64,000 bases of DNA, taken from Streptomyces sp. NBC_01716 (GTDB lineage: Bacteria; Actinomycetota; Actinomycetes; Streptomycetales; Streptomycetaceae). This document shows positions 10,122 to 18,328 of the stretch, one piece after another (position 1 is the stretch's first letter; each line of letters opens with the position of its first letter). Where the stretch lies: NCBI RefSeq assembly GCF_036248275.1, contig NZ_CP109181.1, forward strand, positions 7,502,001 through 7,566,000. Reading direction: 5' to 3'. A program made the translations under genes and the position numbers. The notes under the pieces are model-generated. The model was not told the DNA's origin. It did not search any database and was given only the letters and a program-made list of their open reading frames with translations.

Positions 10122-10748
10122 TCAGCCGGTGGTCAGCAGTGGCGGGGACGCGGCGGTGGACGCCTTCGCCGGGGCCGCGGAGAACATCGAGGTGAGCCGG
10201 GGACCCATCATCGGGAGCAGGTCGGCGGCGCGGTGCGGCCGGTGGGCCACGATGCCGGGCGGGGCGGGAGCGAGCGGGATGAGCAGGTCGGCCGGGGCGG
10301 GGGCGCCGACAGAGGCGTCGGCCTCGATGTCCTGGTGCAGCCAGAGGGTGAGCATGTACAGGCCCGGGACCGAGAGCAGCCGCGGCTGGTACGGCGCCTT
10401 CACCGTCTCGGCCTGGCGCACGGCCCGTTCCGTGGCGGAGATGTAGGGGCCCTCGAAGAAGCGCGAGAACGCCCAGCCGTCCGGGGTGAGCATCGTGTCC
10501 GCCGCCGCGACGGCCCGGTCGCCGCTGCGGATCAGGAAACGCCAGCCGGCCAGCCTGGTCTGCGGAGCGTCGCTGCTCGGGGCGATCTGTTCCAGTACGT
10601 GTACCGGAAGGGGCAGTTCGGGGCTCAGCGGTCCCTGGACGGACCGGAGAGCGGGCGTACGGGCCTCGCGCACGGCGGTGGGAGAACCGAGTGCCGCGAG
10701 GACGCTGCGCAGGGCGGGCGCTGGAGCCGGGGAGACATGCAGCGGCAT
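10122..10748 (-). CDS. Hypothetical protein
   Basis: A 208-residue protein I do not recognise. It begins MPLHVSPAPAPALRSVLAAL, has a mixed alpha/beta middle with AGWRFLIRSGDRAVAAADTM and GLYMLTLWLHQDIEADA, and ends Ala/Pro-rich. There is no signal peptide and no clear membrane helix. ATG 10748 is used because GAGAGG lies about 12 bases upstream; the frame extends to 10847 but the extension is rich in Thr/Arg and unlike a protein start. It is divergent from the GCS2-type ligase gene across an AT-richer region. Streptomycete-specific conservation is likely but not shown. Confidence 0.65.
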   Translation of the reverse strand: MPLHVSPAPAPALRSVLAALGSPTAVREARTPALRSVQGPLSPELPLPVHVLEQIAPSSDAPQTRLAGWRFLIRSGDRAVAAADTMLTPDGWAFSRFFEGPYISATERAVRQAETVKAPYQPRLLSVPGLYMLTLWLHQDIEADASVGAPAPADLLIPLAPAPPGIVAHRPHRAADLLPMMGPRLTSMFSAAPAKASTAASPPLLTTG

Positions 10749-11250
10749 GGTGGGTTGCCTCTCGCTCAGTAGGCACAGTGGAGCGTCGAAGGTGCGGGTG
10801 CGGACGTCGCTGTCGGCGTGCGTGGTCAGAGGATGGCCCCGGGTCATGGCCGGGCTTCAACTCTCTGCCTCGTTCGCACAGAGTTTATACGACGTGTGTT
10901 CACAGAATGTTTCTTCCGTCTGTCGCCCTTATTGCGTCAAGGCGATATCCGGTCCATCTTGTGCGGAATCGCCTTCGGTGAACCGTCGGATGAACGGTGA
11001 ACAGAGGCACGTGGCCTGGGGTTATTCGGGCCGACGCGGTAGGCCGAAACCCGTCGGCGTTTTCGTTGACCGGGCGGAGAGTGAAATTTCTCACCACCCC
11101 ATGCCGAAGGAATGTGCCCGAGGCCGCTCGGTCCAGCTTACCCGGCGCTCAACGGAAACGGAGCGTTATGGATCACTCAGTCTGGGCACTATCGATCGTG
11201 AAGCGATGCCCGGCGCCGCCGGGCGGCCGAGGCGAAGGAGGGACCCTCCG
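10749..11250. other. Divergent intergenic region, AT-richer than its surroundings
   Basis: About 500 bases separate the hypothetical gene from the ligase gene. The segment 10870-10990 is clearly less GC-rich than neighbouring DNA. On the minus strand TATAAA (around 10885-10890) could be a -10 for the hypothetical gene. The plus-strand frame open from 10486 runs through this region but has no coding character before ATG 11251. No RNA structure or gene was recognised. Confidence 0.45.
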
Positions 11251-12783
11251 ATGGGGGAGAAGGTCGAATCGGACGGCACCGGCGTGTCCGATCGACAGGA
11301 ATACCGCAGGAGGCTCCAGCAGTGCCTGGCGGTGCTGGGGAGGCTCCTGGGGGAGAAGCGGTTCGACCGGCCCAGGAATCTGATGGGTCTGGAGATCGAG
11401 CTGAATCTCGCCGGTTCCGACGGGATGCCCCGGATGATGAATGGGGAAGTTCTTGAAAGGATCGCGAGCCGTGATTTCCAGACCGAACTCGGAATGTTCA
11501 ACCTGGAAGTGAATATCGCTCCGCACCGACTTGACGGACGCGTTCTCGACCAGCTCGCCGAAGAACTGCGCACGGGTCTTGGATATGCCCATCGCAAAGC
11601 GAACGAGGTCGACGCCGGCATCGTGATGATCGGAATTCTGCCGACGCTCTCCCTCGACGACGTGGTCTCCACGAACCTCTCGGACGCGGACCGCTACACC
11701 CTTCTCAACGACCGGATGGTGGCGGCGCGGGGCGAGGACTTCGCGCTCGACATCGACGGGGTCGAGCGTCTCACCTGCAGTTCTCCCTCGATCGCGCCCG
11801 AAGCGGCCTGCACGTCCGTGCAGTTGCACCTCCAGGTCACGCCCGACCGCTTCGCCGATGTGTGGAACGCCGCGCAGTGCGTCGCCGCCGTACAGATCGC
11901 CATCGGCGCCAACGCGCCTTTCCTGTTCGGAAAGGAGTTGTGGCGCGAGTCCCGGCCGCCGCTCTTCCTTCAGGCGACCGACACCCGGCCCCCTGAGCTC
12001 CAGGCACAGGGCGTACGGCCCCGGACCTGGTTCGGCGAGCGCTGGATCGACTCCGTGTACGACCTCTTCGAGGAGAATCTGCGCTATTTCCCGCCACTTC
12101 TGCAGATGAGTGAGGACCAGGATCCGCACCAGGTCCTGGACGAGGGCGGTACACCCCGCCTGTCGGAGCTGGTCCTCCACAACGGCACCGTCTACCGATG
12201 GAACAGACCCGTGTACGACGTCGCCGACGGACAGCCCCATCTTCGGGTCGAGAACCGCGTGCTGCCCGCCGGGCCGACCGTCACCGACGTCGTCGCCAAC
12301 GCCGCCTTCTACTACGGGCTCGTGCGCGCGCTCGCCGAGGACTCCAGACCTGTCTGGACCCGGCTGCCGTTCGACACCGCCGCGCGGAACTTCGAGGCCG
12401 CGTGCCGCGACGGCATCGAGGCCCGGCTCAGCTGGCCCCGTAACGGCCGGGCGAGCGGCGGCGTCGCCGAGGTGTCGGCGGTCCGGCTCGTACGCGACGA
12501 ACTGCTGCCGCTCGCGGCCGCCGGGCTCGACGCGTGGAACGTGGAGCCGGCCGACCGCGATTTCTACCTCGGGGTGATCGAGGGGCGCTGCCGGAGCCGG
12601 GTGAACGGGGCCTCGTGGCAGGTGGACACCTTCCACCGGGCGCGGGAGGCGGGGCTCCGCAGGGAGGCCGCGCTCGCCGCCACGACCCGGCGGTACGCCG
12701 AGCTGATGCACCTGGGGGAGCCGGTGCACACCTGGCCGGTGGGCTTCCCCGCTCCCACGCGGATGCCGGACCTCTCCGTCTGA
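11251..12783 (+). CDS. Glutamate-cysteine ligase family (GCS2) carboxylate-amine ligase
   Basis: A 510-residue protein of the GCS2 fold. Conserved features include GLEIELNL (nucleotide/metal-binding Glu strand), FQTELGMFNLEVNIAPH, the central TCSSPSIAPEAACTSVQLHLQV and the C-terminal HLGEPVHTWPV. Members join an amino acid to a carboxylate with ATP; classic EgtA/YbdK members make gamma-glutamylcysteine, but this longer ~500-residue subgroup has no confirmed substrate. ATG 11251 is preceded by GAAGGAGGGA. It is a single gene convergent with the VWA gene; there are no ergothioneine or mycothiol genes nearby, so a thiol role is not supported by context. Confidence 0.8.
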   Translation: MGEKVESDGTGVSDRQEYRRRLQQCLAVLGRLLGEKRFDRPRNLMGLEIELNLAGSDGMPRMMNGEVLERIASRDFQTELGMFNLEVNIAPHRLDGRVLDQLAEELRTGLGYAHRKANEVDAGIVMIGILPTLSLDDVVSTNLSDADRYTLLNDRMVAARGEDFALDIDGVERLTCSSPSIAPEAACTSVQLHLQVTPDRFADVWNAAQCVAAVQIAIGANAPFLFGKELWRESRPPLFLQATDTRPPELQAQGVRPRTWFGERWIDSVYDLFEENLRYFPPLLQMSEDQDPHQVLDEGGTPRLSELVLHNGTVYRWNRPVYDVADGQPHLRVENRVLPAGPTVTDVVANAAFYYGLVRALAEDSRPVWTRLPFDTAARNFEAACRDGIEARLSWPRNGRASGGVAEVSAVRLVRDELLPLAAAGLDAWNVEPADRDFYLGVIEGRCRSRVNGASWQVDTFHRAREAGLRREAALAATTRRYAELMHLGEPVHTWPVGFPAPTRMPDLSV

Positions 12784-12812
12784 CGCGAGGCCGGGCCGGC
12801 TCCGGACGTGCC

Positions 12813-14564
12813 CTACCTCCTGGCCCCCACCGACAGGATCGCCTCGGTCATCACCGACCGGATGTCGGCCGGGTCACTCACCTCGTAACCCGCGCCGCCG
12901 GTGATCCGCGCGATCTCGTCCAGCGCCTCGGGGTCCGCGTCCGGGCCCACGGCGATCGTGATCAGCGGGACCGGGCGCCTGGGGTCGGCGAGCTTCCGCA
13001 GCTCGTCCATGAGTGCCGTACGGGCCGCGCCGTCCGGGTCCGCGCCGCCGGTGAGGACGACGACCGCGTTGCACTTGCCGCTCACGTACGAGGACTGGGC
13101 CTCTTTGAAGGCGGCCAGCGTCGTGTCGTACATCCCCGTCGCCGACGCCGTCCCCACCGGCGCCAGTGCCGAGACGGCGTCCGAGAGACTGTCGCGGTGG
13201 GTGGCGCCGGCCTTGGCGCGCTCGCCGAGCGGCGCGGTCTCGGCCAGCTTGCGGAAATCCTTGCCGCCGTCGCGACCGGCGGCGAAATCCCAGAGGCCGA
13301 CCTCGTCGTCCGGCGTAAAGCCGGCGAGTGTCTGGAGCACCGAGGCCTTCGTGACCTCCAGCCGGGACTCCCCGCCGCTGCCCGGTACGGGCTGCGCCAT
13401 CGAGCCCGAGGTGTCGACGACGACGGTCAGCCTGGCGTGCTGGAGGATCACCGTCCACATGCCGAGCGTCTCCCGGACCAGGTCGGTGGTCGGCGGCCGG
13501 GCCTCCGCCAGGGCGTACGGCTGGGGCGCGCGCCCGCCCGCCGCGCGGACCAGGTCGTCCGCCACGGCGGAGTGGGCCGTACGGAAGCCGTGCTCGGCCA
13601 TGGTGCGCTGGGCCTCCTCCCCGTTGAGGAGGGACATGAAGCGGGTCACGGCGCGGCTCTCGTCCGTGGTCAGCTCCGGCTCGTTGACGAGGTTCAGCGG
13701 GTAGTCCAGGACCGGGGCCGCGTCCGTCGGATAGAACAGCTGGAGGTCGGAGACGCCGCCGTCGGTGGAGTTGTGGGTGAACGCGGCCTGCTCGGTGAGG
13801 AAGACCGCCTCGTTGCCCTTGGCCACGTCCGCCAGCGCCAGGGACGGGATCACCTGGCCGTCGGAGTCCGACACACGCGCGGCCAGCGCCTCGGCGGTCG
13901 CCGCGATCAGCGTGCCGCTGTCCTGGTCCGCCTTGCGCGCGGACGTGACGACGCTGCTGAACGCGAGCAGCCCGGTGGCGCTGCGCGCCGGGTCGGCCGC
14001 GCCGAGCCGCACCCCGTTCTTGCCGGTGGTGACGGCCGTCAACTCGGCCCAGGTGTACGTCTTCCCGGGCCAGCCGAGCCTGGTGCCGGCGGAGGGGACC
14101 ACGGCCAGGGCCACGGGTGTGGTCGCCGCGCTGCCCGCGGGTGTCAGCGCGATGCCGGCGTCGGCGGTCAGCGCGCGCTCGACCCAGACGTCGGAGTCCG
14201 GCAGCCAGGCCTCGTAGTCGTCCGCGGCCGTGCCGGTGGCGAGGTCGTCGGCGATCTCGTGGTTCTCCCGGGAGTCGACCCGGACGTCGATGCAGCGGCC
14301 GTCGGAGGTGATGTCGTCGCGCCGGGCGCCGTCGGCGACGGCCGTCACGGCGGGGGCGATGTCCGGCGAGGCCGCCAGATCGATCCGCACCGGGGAGCCC
14401 GCGCAGCCGTCGGCGAAGGACAGGATCCCGCTCGCCGCCGCGATGCCGGTCCCCGCGGCCAGGCTCAGCAGGACCGCCGTGGCGATCAGGACATTGCGAC
14501 GGCGTGGACGGCGGCCCCTGGTGCTGTCCGACGTTTCGCCGTCGGGCAAGCTGTGACGTTCCAT
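12813..14564 (-). CDS. Membrane-anchored substrate-binding and von Willebrand factor A domain protein
   Basis: A 583-residue protein. An Arg-rich cytoplasmic N-terminus precedes one membrane helix (about 24-46). A periplasmic-binding-like region follows, with VRIDLAASPDIAPAVTAVAD at its start. The C-terminal third is a VWA domain with an intact MIDAS motif, VVVDTSGSM (DxSxS), and VVVLTGGADPDG. This arrangement is common in streptomycetes as a putative extracytoplasmic solute-binding/VWA protein; ligand unknown. ATG 14564 has AAGGAGGGG about 12 bases upstream; an in-frame ATG at 14594 is less likely. It is monocistronic, with a divergent CPBP protease gene. Confidence 0.85.
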   Translation of the reverse strand: MERHSLPDGETSDSTRGRRPRRRNVLIATAVLLSLAAGTGIAAASGILSFADGCAGSPVRIDLAASPDIAPAVTAVADGARRDDITSDGRCIDVRVDSRENHEIADDLATGTAADDYEAWLPDSDVWVERALTADAGIALTPAGSAATTPVALAVVPSAGTRLGWPGKTYTWAELTAVTTGKNGVRLGAADPARSATGLLAFSSVVTSARKADQDSGTLIAATAEALAARVSDSDGQVIPSLALADVAKGNEAVFLTEQAAFTHNSTDGGVSDLQLFYPTDAAPVLDYPLNLVNEPELTTDESRAVTRFMSLLNGEEAQRTMAEHGFRTAHSAVADDLVRAAGGRAPQPYALAEARPPTTDLVRETLGMWTVILQHARLTVVVDTSGSMAQPVPGSGGESRLEVTKASVLQTLAGFTPDDEVGLWDFAAGRDGGKDFRKLAETAPLGERAKAGATHRDSLSDAVSALAPVGTASATGMYDTTLAAFKEAQSSYVSGKCNAVVVLTGGADPDGAARTALMDELRKLADPRRPVPLITIAVGPDADPEALDEIARITGGAGYEVSDPADIRSVMTEAILSVGARR

Positions 14565-14726
14565 GACGGTGGTGCCCCTCCTTGACCTGAACAAGGAAAA
14601 TGGGGGGCTCGGCCCGCTGAATGACGCCAGCCCCCCGGCCTGTCGCGTGCGGTCTTCGTACCCGCATTCGAGACCCTAGCGGGACGGGAAGGGGGTTGAG
14701 GCGCGATTGGTCAACTGGAGGCAACT

Positions 14727-15527
14727 GTGCAGACGGAGGCGGGCCGCGTGGCCGATTCCCTTCCCCAAGAAGGCCTGTCGCGCAGGATGCTGCGGTCCGA
14801 GGTACTGATCGTCCTGGCGCTCTCGCTGGGGGCGAGCGGAGTCTCCGCGCTGATCAGCTTTGTCGGGTCGGTCACCAGGCCCGGCGGACTGAGCGATCAG
14901 GCGGCCACGCTCAACGGTTCGCAGGCACCGGGGCGGCCCTGGCTGGATCTCGCCTGGCAATTGTTCGGCATCGCCAGCTCACTGGTGCCGGTGGTACTGG
15001 TGGCTCATCTGTTGCTCCGAGAGGGCAGCGGACTGCGCGACATGGGGTTCGACCGGCGCCGGCCGTGGTTCGATCTCGGCCGCGGCGCGCTGGTCGCCGC
15101 GGGCATCGGCAGCGCGGGCCTCGCCTTCTACATCGGCTCGCGCGCCGCCGGGTTCAACCTCACCGTCGTACCGGAGTCGCTGCCCGACGTGTGGTGGAAG
15201 TTCCCGGTACTGATCCTGTCCGCGGTGCAGAACTCCGTGCTCGAAGAGGTCATCGTCGTGGGGTATCTCCTGCGCAGACTCGGGCAGTTGGGGTGGACAC
15301 CGATGGCCGCCCTGGTGGCCAGTTCGGTGCTGCGCGGGTCGTACCACCTGTACCAGGGCATCGGCGGCTTCATCGGGAACATGGTGATGGGCGTGGTGTT
15401 CGTCCTGGCCTACCGCCGCTGGGGCCGGGTCGGGCCGCTCGTGGTGGCCCACGCGCTGCTCGACATCGTGGCGTTCGTCGGATACGCGCTGCTCGCCGGG
15501 CATGTGAGCTGGCTGCCGACCCCGTAA
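14727..15527 (+). CDS. CPBP family intramembrane metalloprotease (CAAX/Abi type)
   Basis: A 266-residue polytopic membrane protein with about seven hydrophobic segments. The catalytic motifs are present: motif 1 EEVIVVGYLLRRL (Glu-Glu pair with Tyr/Arg), motif 2 around SSVLRGSYHLYQG (His), and motif 3 VVAHALLDIVAF (His). These residues hold the active site of Rce1-like glutamic/metallo intramembrane proteases. Actinomycete members are used in self-immunity, peptide maturation or envelope processes; the substrate cannot be told here. GTG 14727 has GGAGG five bases upstream. It is single, between the VWA gene and phzF. Confidence 0.88.
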   Translation: MQTEAGRVADSLPQEGLSRRMLRSEVLIVLALSLGASGVSALISFVGSVTRPGGLSDQAATLNGSQAPGRPWLDLAWQLFGIASSLVPVVLVAHLLLREGSGLRDMGFDRRRPWFDLGRGALVAAGIGSAGLAFYIGSRAAGFNLTVVPESLPDVWWKFPVLILSAVQNSVLEEVIVVGYLLRRLGQLGWTPMAALVASSVLRGSYHLYQGIGGFIGNMVMGVVFVLAYRRWGRVGPLVVAHALLDIVAFVGYALLAGHVSWLPTP

Positions 15528-15552
15528 CGGACCGGTGGGGGCGGTGCGGCGG

Positions 15553-16374
15553 TCAAGGGGCCGTGAGGAGTTCACCGTCGATGACGGTGACCGCGTGGCC
15601 CGTGAGCAGGGTCCGCTCGCCGCGCAGTGACGTGGCGACGAGGCCGGTACGGGCCGAGCCCTGGAGGCCGGTCAGTTCGGTGCGGCCGAGCCGCGCCGAC
15701 CAGAACGGGGCGAGCGCGGTGTGCGCGCTGCCCGTGACCGGGTCCTCGTCGATGCCGACGCCGGGGAAGAAGCCGCGCGACACGAAGTCGTAGCCGCTGT
15801 CCGGGTCCTCGGCCGCCGCGGTGACGACGATGCCGCGCCGCGAGAGGGCCGCGAGCGACCGGAGGTCCGGGGTCAGCTCCCGTACGGTCCGCTCGTCGGC
15901 CAGTTCCACCAGCAGATCCCCGATGTGCTCCGCGGTGTCGTGCACCGAGACCGGCACGGCGCCCAGGGCCGCCCCGACGCCGTCCGGCGGCGCGAGCGGG
16001 GTCAGCGACGACGTCGGGAAGTCGAGCGTCAGGGCGCCGTCCCCGTGCGCCGTCGCCGCGAGGATGCCGCAGCGCGCCGTGAAGCGGATCGGGCCGGTCG
16101 CGCGGCCGTCGGTGCGCAGGACATGGGCGGTGGCGAGTGTGGCGTGCCCGCACATGTCGACCTCGGTCGCCGGGGTGAACCAGCGCAGCGCCCAGTCCGC
16201 CTCGCCGCCGGGCGGCAGGGGATGGGCGAAGGCCGTCTCCGAGAGGTTCACCTCCGTCGCGATCCGCTGGAGCCAGGTGTCGTCGGGGAACGGGCCGGAC
16301 TCCAGGATCAGCACCCCCGCGGGGTTGCCGGCGAAGGGGCGGTCGGTGAAGGCGTCGACGATTCGGATTCGCAT
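15553..16374 (-). CDS. PhzF family isomerase/epimerase-like protein
   Basis: A 273-residue protein with the two-lobed PhzF fold. The signature start is RIVDAFTDRPFAGNPAGV; other motifs are NLSETAF, RWFTPATEVDMCGHATLA and DPVTGSAHTALAPFW. The Glu of LSETAF corresponds to the catalytic Glu45 of PhzF, and CGHATLA is the conserved substrate loop. True PhzF isomerises dihydro-hydroxyanthranilate, but no phenazine genes are here, so the substrate is unknown. ATG 16374 gives the family N-terminus; the open frame to 16455 is non-typical. It is convergent with the CPBP gene and divergent from padR. Confidence 0.87.
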   Translation of the reverse strand: MRIRIVDAFTDRPFAGNPAGVLILESGPFPDDTWLQRIATEVNLSETAFAHPLPPGGEADWALRWFTPATEVDMCGHATLATAHVLRTDGRATGPIRFTARCGILAATAHGDGALTLDFPTSSLTPLAPPDGVGAALGAVPVSVHDTAEHIGDLLVELADERTVRELTPDLRSLAALSRRGIVVTAAAEDPDSGYDFVSRGFFPGVGIDEDPVTGSAHTALAPFWSARLGRTELTGLQGSARTGLVATSLRGERTLLTGHAVTVIDGELLTAP

Positions 16375-16483
16375 GCCCCGACCGTAGGAGAGAGCCGAAG
16401 TCGCAGGCCAAGGCCAATTCCGTGCCGCCGGCCCTGGAGGCCGGGGCGGTCGCACACGACGGTTGTTGCGAAACGAACTGTTC

Positions 16484-16518
16484 CGATATATCGTTGAGGC
16501 ATCGCGATAGATTCGCGA
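16484..16518 (+). promoter_or_regulatory. Putative PadR operator
   Basis: Two dyads sit just upstream of padR: CGATATATCG (16484-16493), a perfect palindrome, and TCGCGATAGATTCGCGA (16502-16518), nearly perfect. Paired ATAT-containing palindromes spaced by about one and a half turns are typical of self-regulated PadR genes. The region also contains the phzF upstream region. Confidence 0.6.
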
Positions 16519-16545
16519 CCGATCATCGATGGAAGGAGCGTAGTG

Positions 16546-17163
16546 ATGCGTTCACATGGACACGAGCAGGAACACGGACATGGGCAGTGCGGGCCCGGCC
16601 ATCGAGGCCGGGGCGAGTCCGCGGGACGGCGCGGGGCCTTCGGGCCGTTCGGGCCGAACTTCGGACCGCCGTTCGGCGGGCCCTTCGGAGGCGGCGGCCG
16701 AGGCCGCGGCGGAGGCAGGGGCAGGGCACGGCGCGGCGATGTGCGCGCGTCGATCCTGGCGCTGCTGAAGGACCGGCCGATGCACGGCTACGAGATGATC
16801 CAGGAGATCGGCGAGCGCAGCGGAGGCGCCTGGCGCCCCAGCCCCGGTTCCGTCTACCCGACCCTCCAGCTCCTGGAGGACGAAGGCCTCATCGAGAGCC
16901 GGAGTGAAGGCGGCAAGAACCTCTTCACCCTGACCGAGGCCGGCCGCACCGAGGCCGAGTCCGGGCCCGAAGCGCCCTGGGAAGAGGCCGGGCGCGGTGT
17001 CGACTGGGAGACGATGAACGAGATCCGGCAGGCCGGCTTCGGCCTGATGGAAGCGTTCGGCCAGGTCTGGAAGACCGGCTCCCCCGACCAGCGGCAGAAG
17101 GCACTCGCCGTCATCAACGACGCCCGCAAGAAGCTCTATCTGATCCTCGCCGACGAGGACTGA
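16546..17163 (+). CDS. PadR family transcriptional regulator
   Basis: A 205-residue regulator. The first ~60 residues are His/Gly-rich (HGHEQEHGHGQ) and then Gly/Pro/Phe/Arg-rich low complexity. The PadR winged helix is next: ASILALLKDRPMHGYEMIQE, GSVYPTLQLLEDEGLIESR and GGKNLFTLTEAGR. A helical dimerisation tail ends the protein. PadR proteins usually repress themselves and a neighbouring efflux or enzyme gene. The His-rich start could bind metal (inference). GGAAGGAG precedes ATG 16546; GTG 16543 is one codon earlier in the same frame. No transporter is adjacent, so only autoregulation through the operator at 16484-16518 is supported. Confidence 0.88.
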   Translation: MRSHGHEQEHGHGQCGPGHRGRGESAGRRGAFGPFGPNFGPPFGGPFGGGGRGRGGGRGRARRGDVRASILALLKDRPMHGYEMIQEIGERSGGAWRPSPGSVYPTLQLLEDEGLIESRSEGGKNLFTLTEAGRTEAESGPEAPWEEAGRGVDWETMNEIRQAGFGLMEAFGQVWKTGSPDQRQKALAVINDARKKLYLILADED

Positions 17164-17223
17164 GCGACGAGGAACGGAGGGCGGAGGCCGGGTATCCCGT
17201 AATGAATCCGGCCGGCGGCCCGC

Positions 17224-17263
17224 GGGCCCCGTGACGATCACCGAGATCGTCACGGGGCCCTTT
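17224..17263. terminator. Bidirectional intrinsic terminator
   Basis: A perfect 16-bp stem, GGGCCCCGTGACGATC (17224-17239) with GATCGTCACGGGGCCC (17245-17260), a 5-base loop and then TTT. It separates padR (plus) from the convergent small gene that stops at 17265, and can serve both. Confidence 0.85.
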
Positions 17264-17264
17264 C

Positions 17265-17459
17265 TCATGCCCGGGGCACCGGCATGAGCTGCCAGAACTC
17301 CGCCGAGTCGAAACGGTCGCTCGCACGGGGGTGCGGGCCCTCGTCATGGCAGTGGAACGCGGCCCAGAAGACATCACCGCGCAGGGCGTCGGCGGGCGCG
17401 TACACGCGGTACACGTACTGCTGTCCGTCCGCGGCGAGCAGGGCGACCATCCAGCACAT
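17265..17459 (-). CDS. Small conserved hypothetical protein
   Basis: A 64-residue soluble protein starting MCWMVALLAADGQQYVYRVY, with FHCHDEGPHPRASDRF and a C-terminal EFWQLMPVPRA. GGGAG lies about 8 bases upstream of ATG 17459, and the gene ends one base after a strong terminator, both good signs of a real gene. It is rich in aromatic residues and has Cys2 and an HCH motif that might bind a metal. I do not recognise a characterised family. It is monocistronic. Confidence 0.65.
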   Translation of the reverse strand: MCWMVALLAADGQQYVYRVYAPADALRGDVFWAAFHCHDEGPHPRASDRFDSAEFWQLMPVPRA

Positions 17460-17698
17460 CGGATCAGCTCCCGACTGTCGTCGCGGCATCGTTGCCGTTG
17501 GCCAGAGAAGACGATCCGTCCGGTGCGGCGGTTGCGTGGGAGGCGTGAGGCAAGGCGGCGCGCGCCCCGGGCGTGTGTCGGCGCACGATCTCATTCGTAA
17601 GGAGGAGAGGTCGCACTCCCGTCCCCACCTTCGGTGGGATGCTCGAATGCTCCCCGGCGGGGATGTTTTCCCGGCCGGCCGGCTGATGAGGTGGGAGA

Positions 17699-18250
17699 GT
17701 GCAGAGCCCTACCCCGTGGTTGCCCGAACAGTCCGATTCGACCGTTGTCTCCGCCGTATCGATCCGCGCGGACATCGACGCCGGACTCTCCGCCGAACTC
17801 GCGGCCGTCGTGTCGGGAGCCCGCAGGAGGGCGCACCGCGACGGCGACCGGCACATCGACACCGCCCACCTCCTCCACTCGCTCCTCGAATCGGATTCCG
17901 ACGTGCGCGCGGCGTTCGACGGCGGGCCGCAGGTCGCCCGCGTCCTCGGCTATCTCGTCCAGCGGAGCATCGGCTACGGGCTGCGCTGGCAGGGTGCGGT
18001 GGAGGACTCGGGGGCGGTCCCCGTCGTGTCGACACCCGCGGTCGCCGGCTGGTCGCCGTCGGCCGTCACCGTCATGGAGAGCGCCGTCGAACGCGCCCGG
18101 CGGCGCGGTGAGCGGCGGGCGGGCGGTCCCGATCTGCTCACCGCGCTCGCGTCCGACCCCGCCTCTCGCGCGGTCGAGGTGCTGGAGCGGGCCGGAGTGG
18201 ACGCGCGAGCGCTCACCAGCCGTATCGCCGACGCGTCCTACGGAGTGTGA
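17699..18250 (+). CDS. Clp N-terminal (repeat) domain protein
   Basis: A 183-residue protein made of the ClpA/ClpB/ClpC N-domain without an AAA+ module. The two repeats read ELAAVVSGARRRAHRDGDRH with HIDTAHLLHSLLESDSDV, and AVTVMESAVERARRRG with GGPDLLTALASDP. Stand-alone Clp N proteins (ClpS-like adaptor or ClpX-independent substrate sensors) are frequent in streptomycetes; a role in delivering or binding ClpC substrates is inference. GTG 17699 is preceded by GAGGTGGGA. The upstream 239-base gap contains short hairpins but no gene. Confidence 0.82.
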   Translation: MQSPTPWLPEQSDSTVVSAVSIRADIDAGLSAELAAVVSGARRRAHRDGDRHIDTAHLLHSLLESDSDVRAAFDGGPQVARVLGYLVQRSIGYGLRWQGAVEDSGAVPVVSTPAVAGWSPSAVTVMESAVERARRRGERRAGGPDLLTALASDPASRAVEVLERAGVDARALTSRIADASYGV

Positions 18251-18328
18251 CCGCTCGGACGGTCGAGAGTCACGGCCTGTCTCGACAGGCGTGAAAACAC
18301 CGAAGCTCCTGACGCCGACTGACATGAT

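Noticed and set aside
10486-11250. Long N-terminal extension of the GCS2-type ligase
   Set aside because: The extension includes an AT-richer intergenic region and shows no family similarity; ATG 11251 has a strong ribosome binding site.
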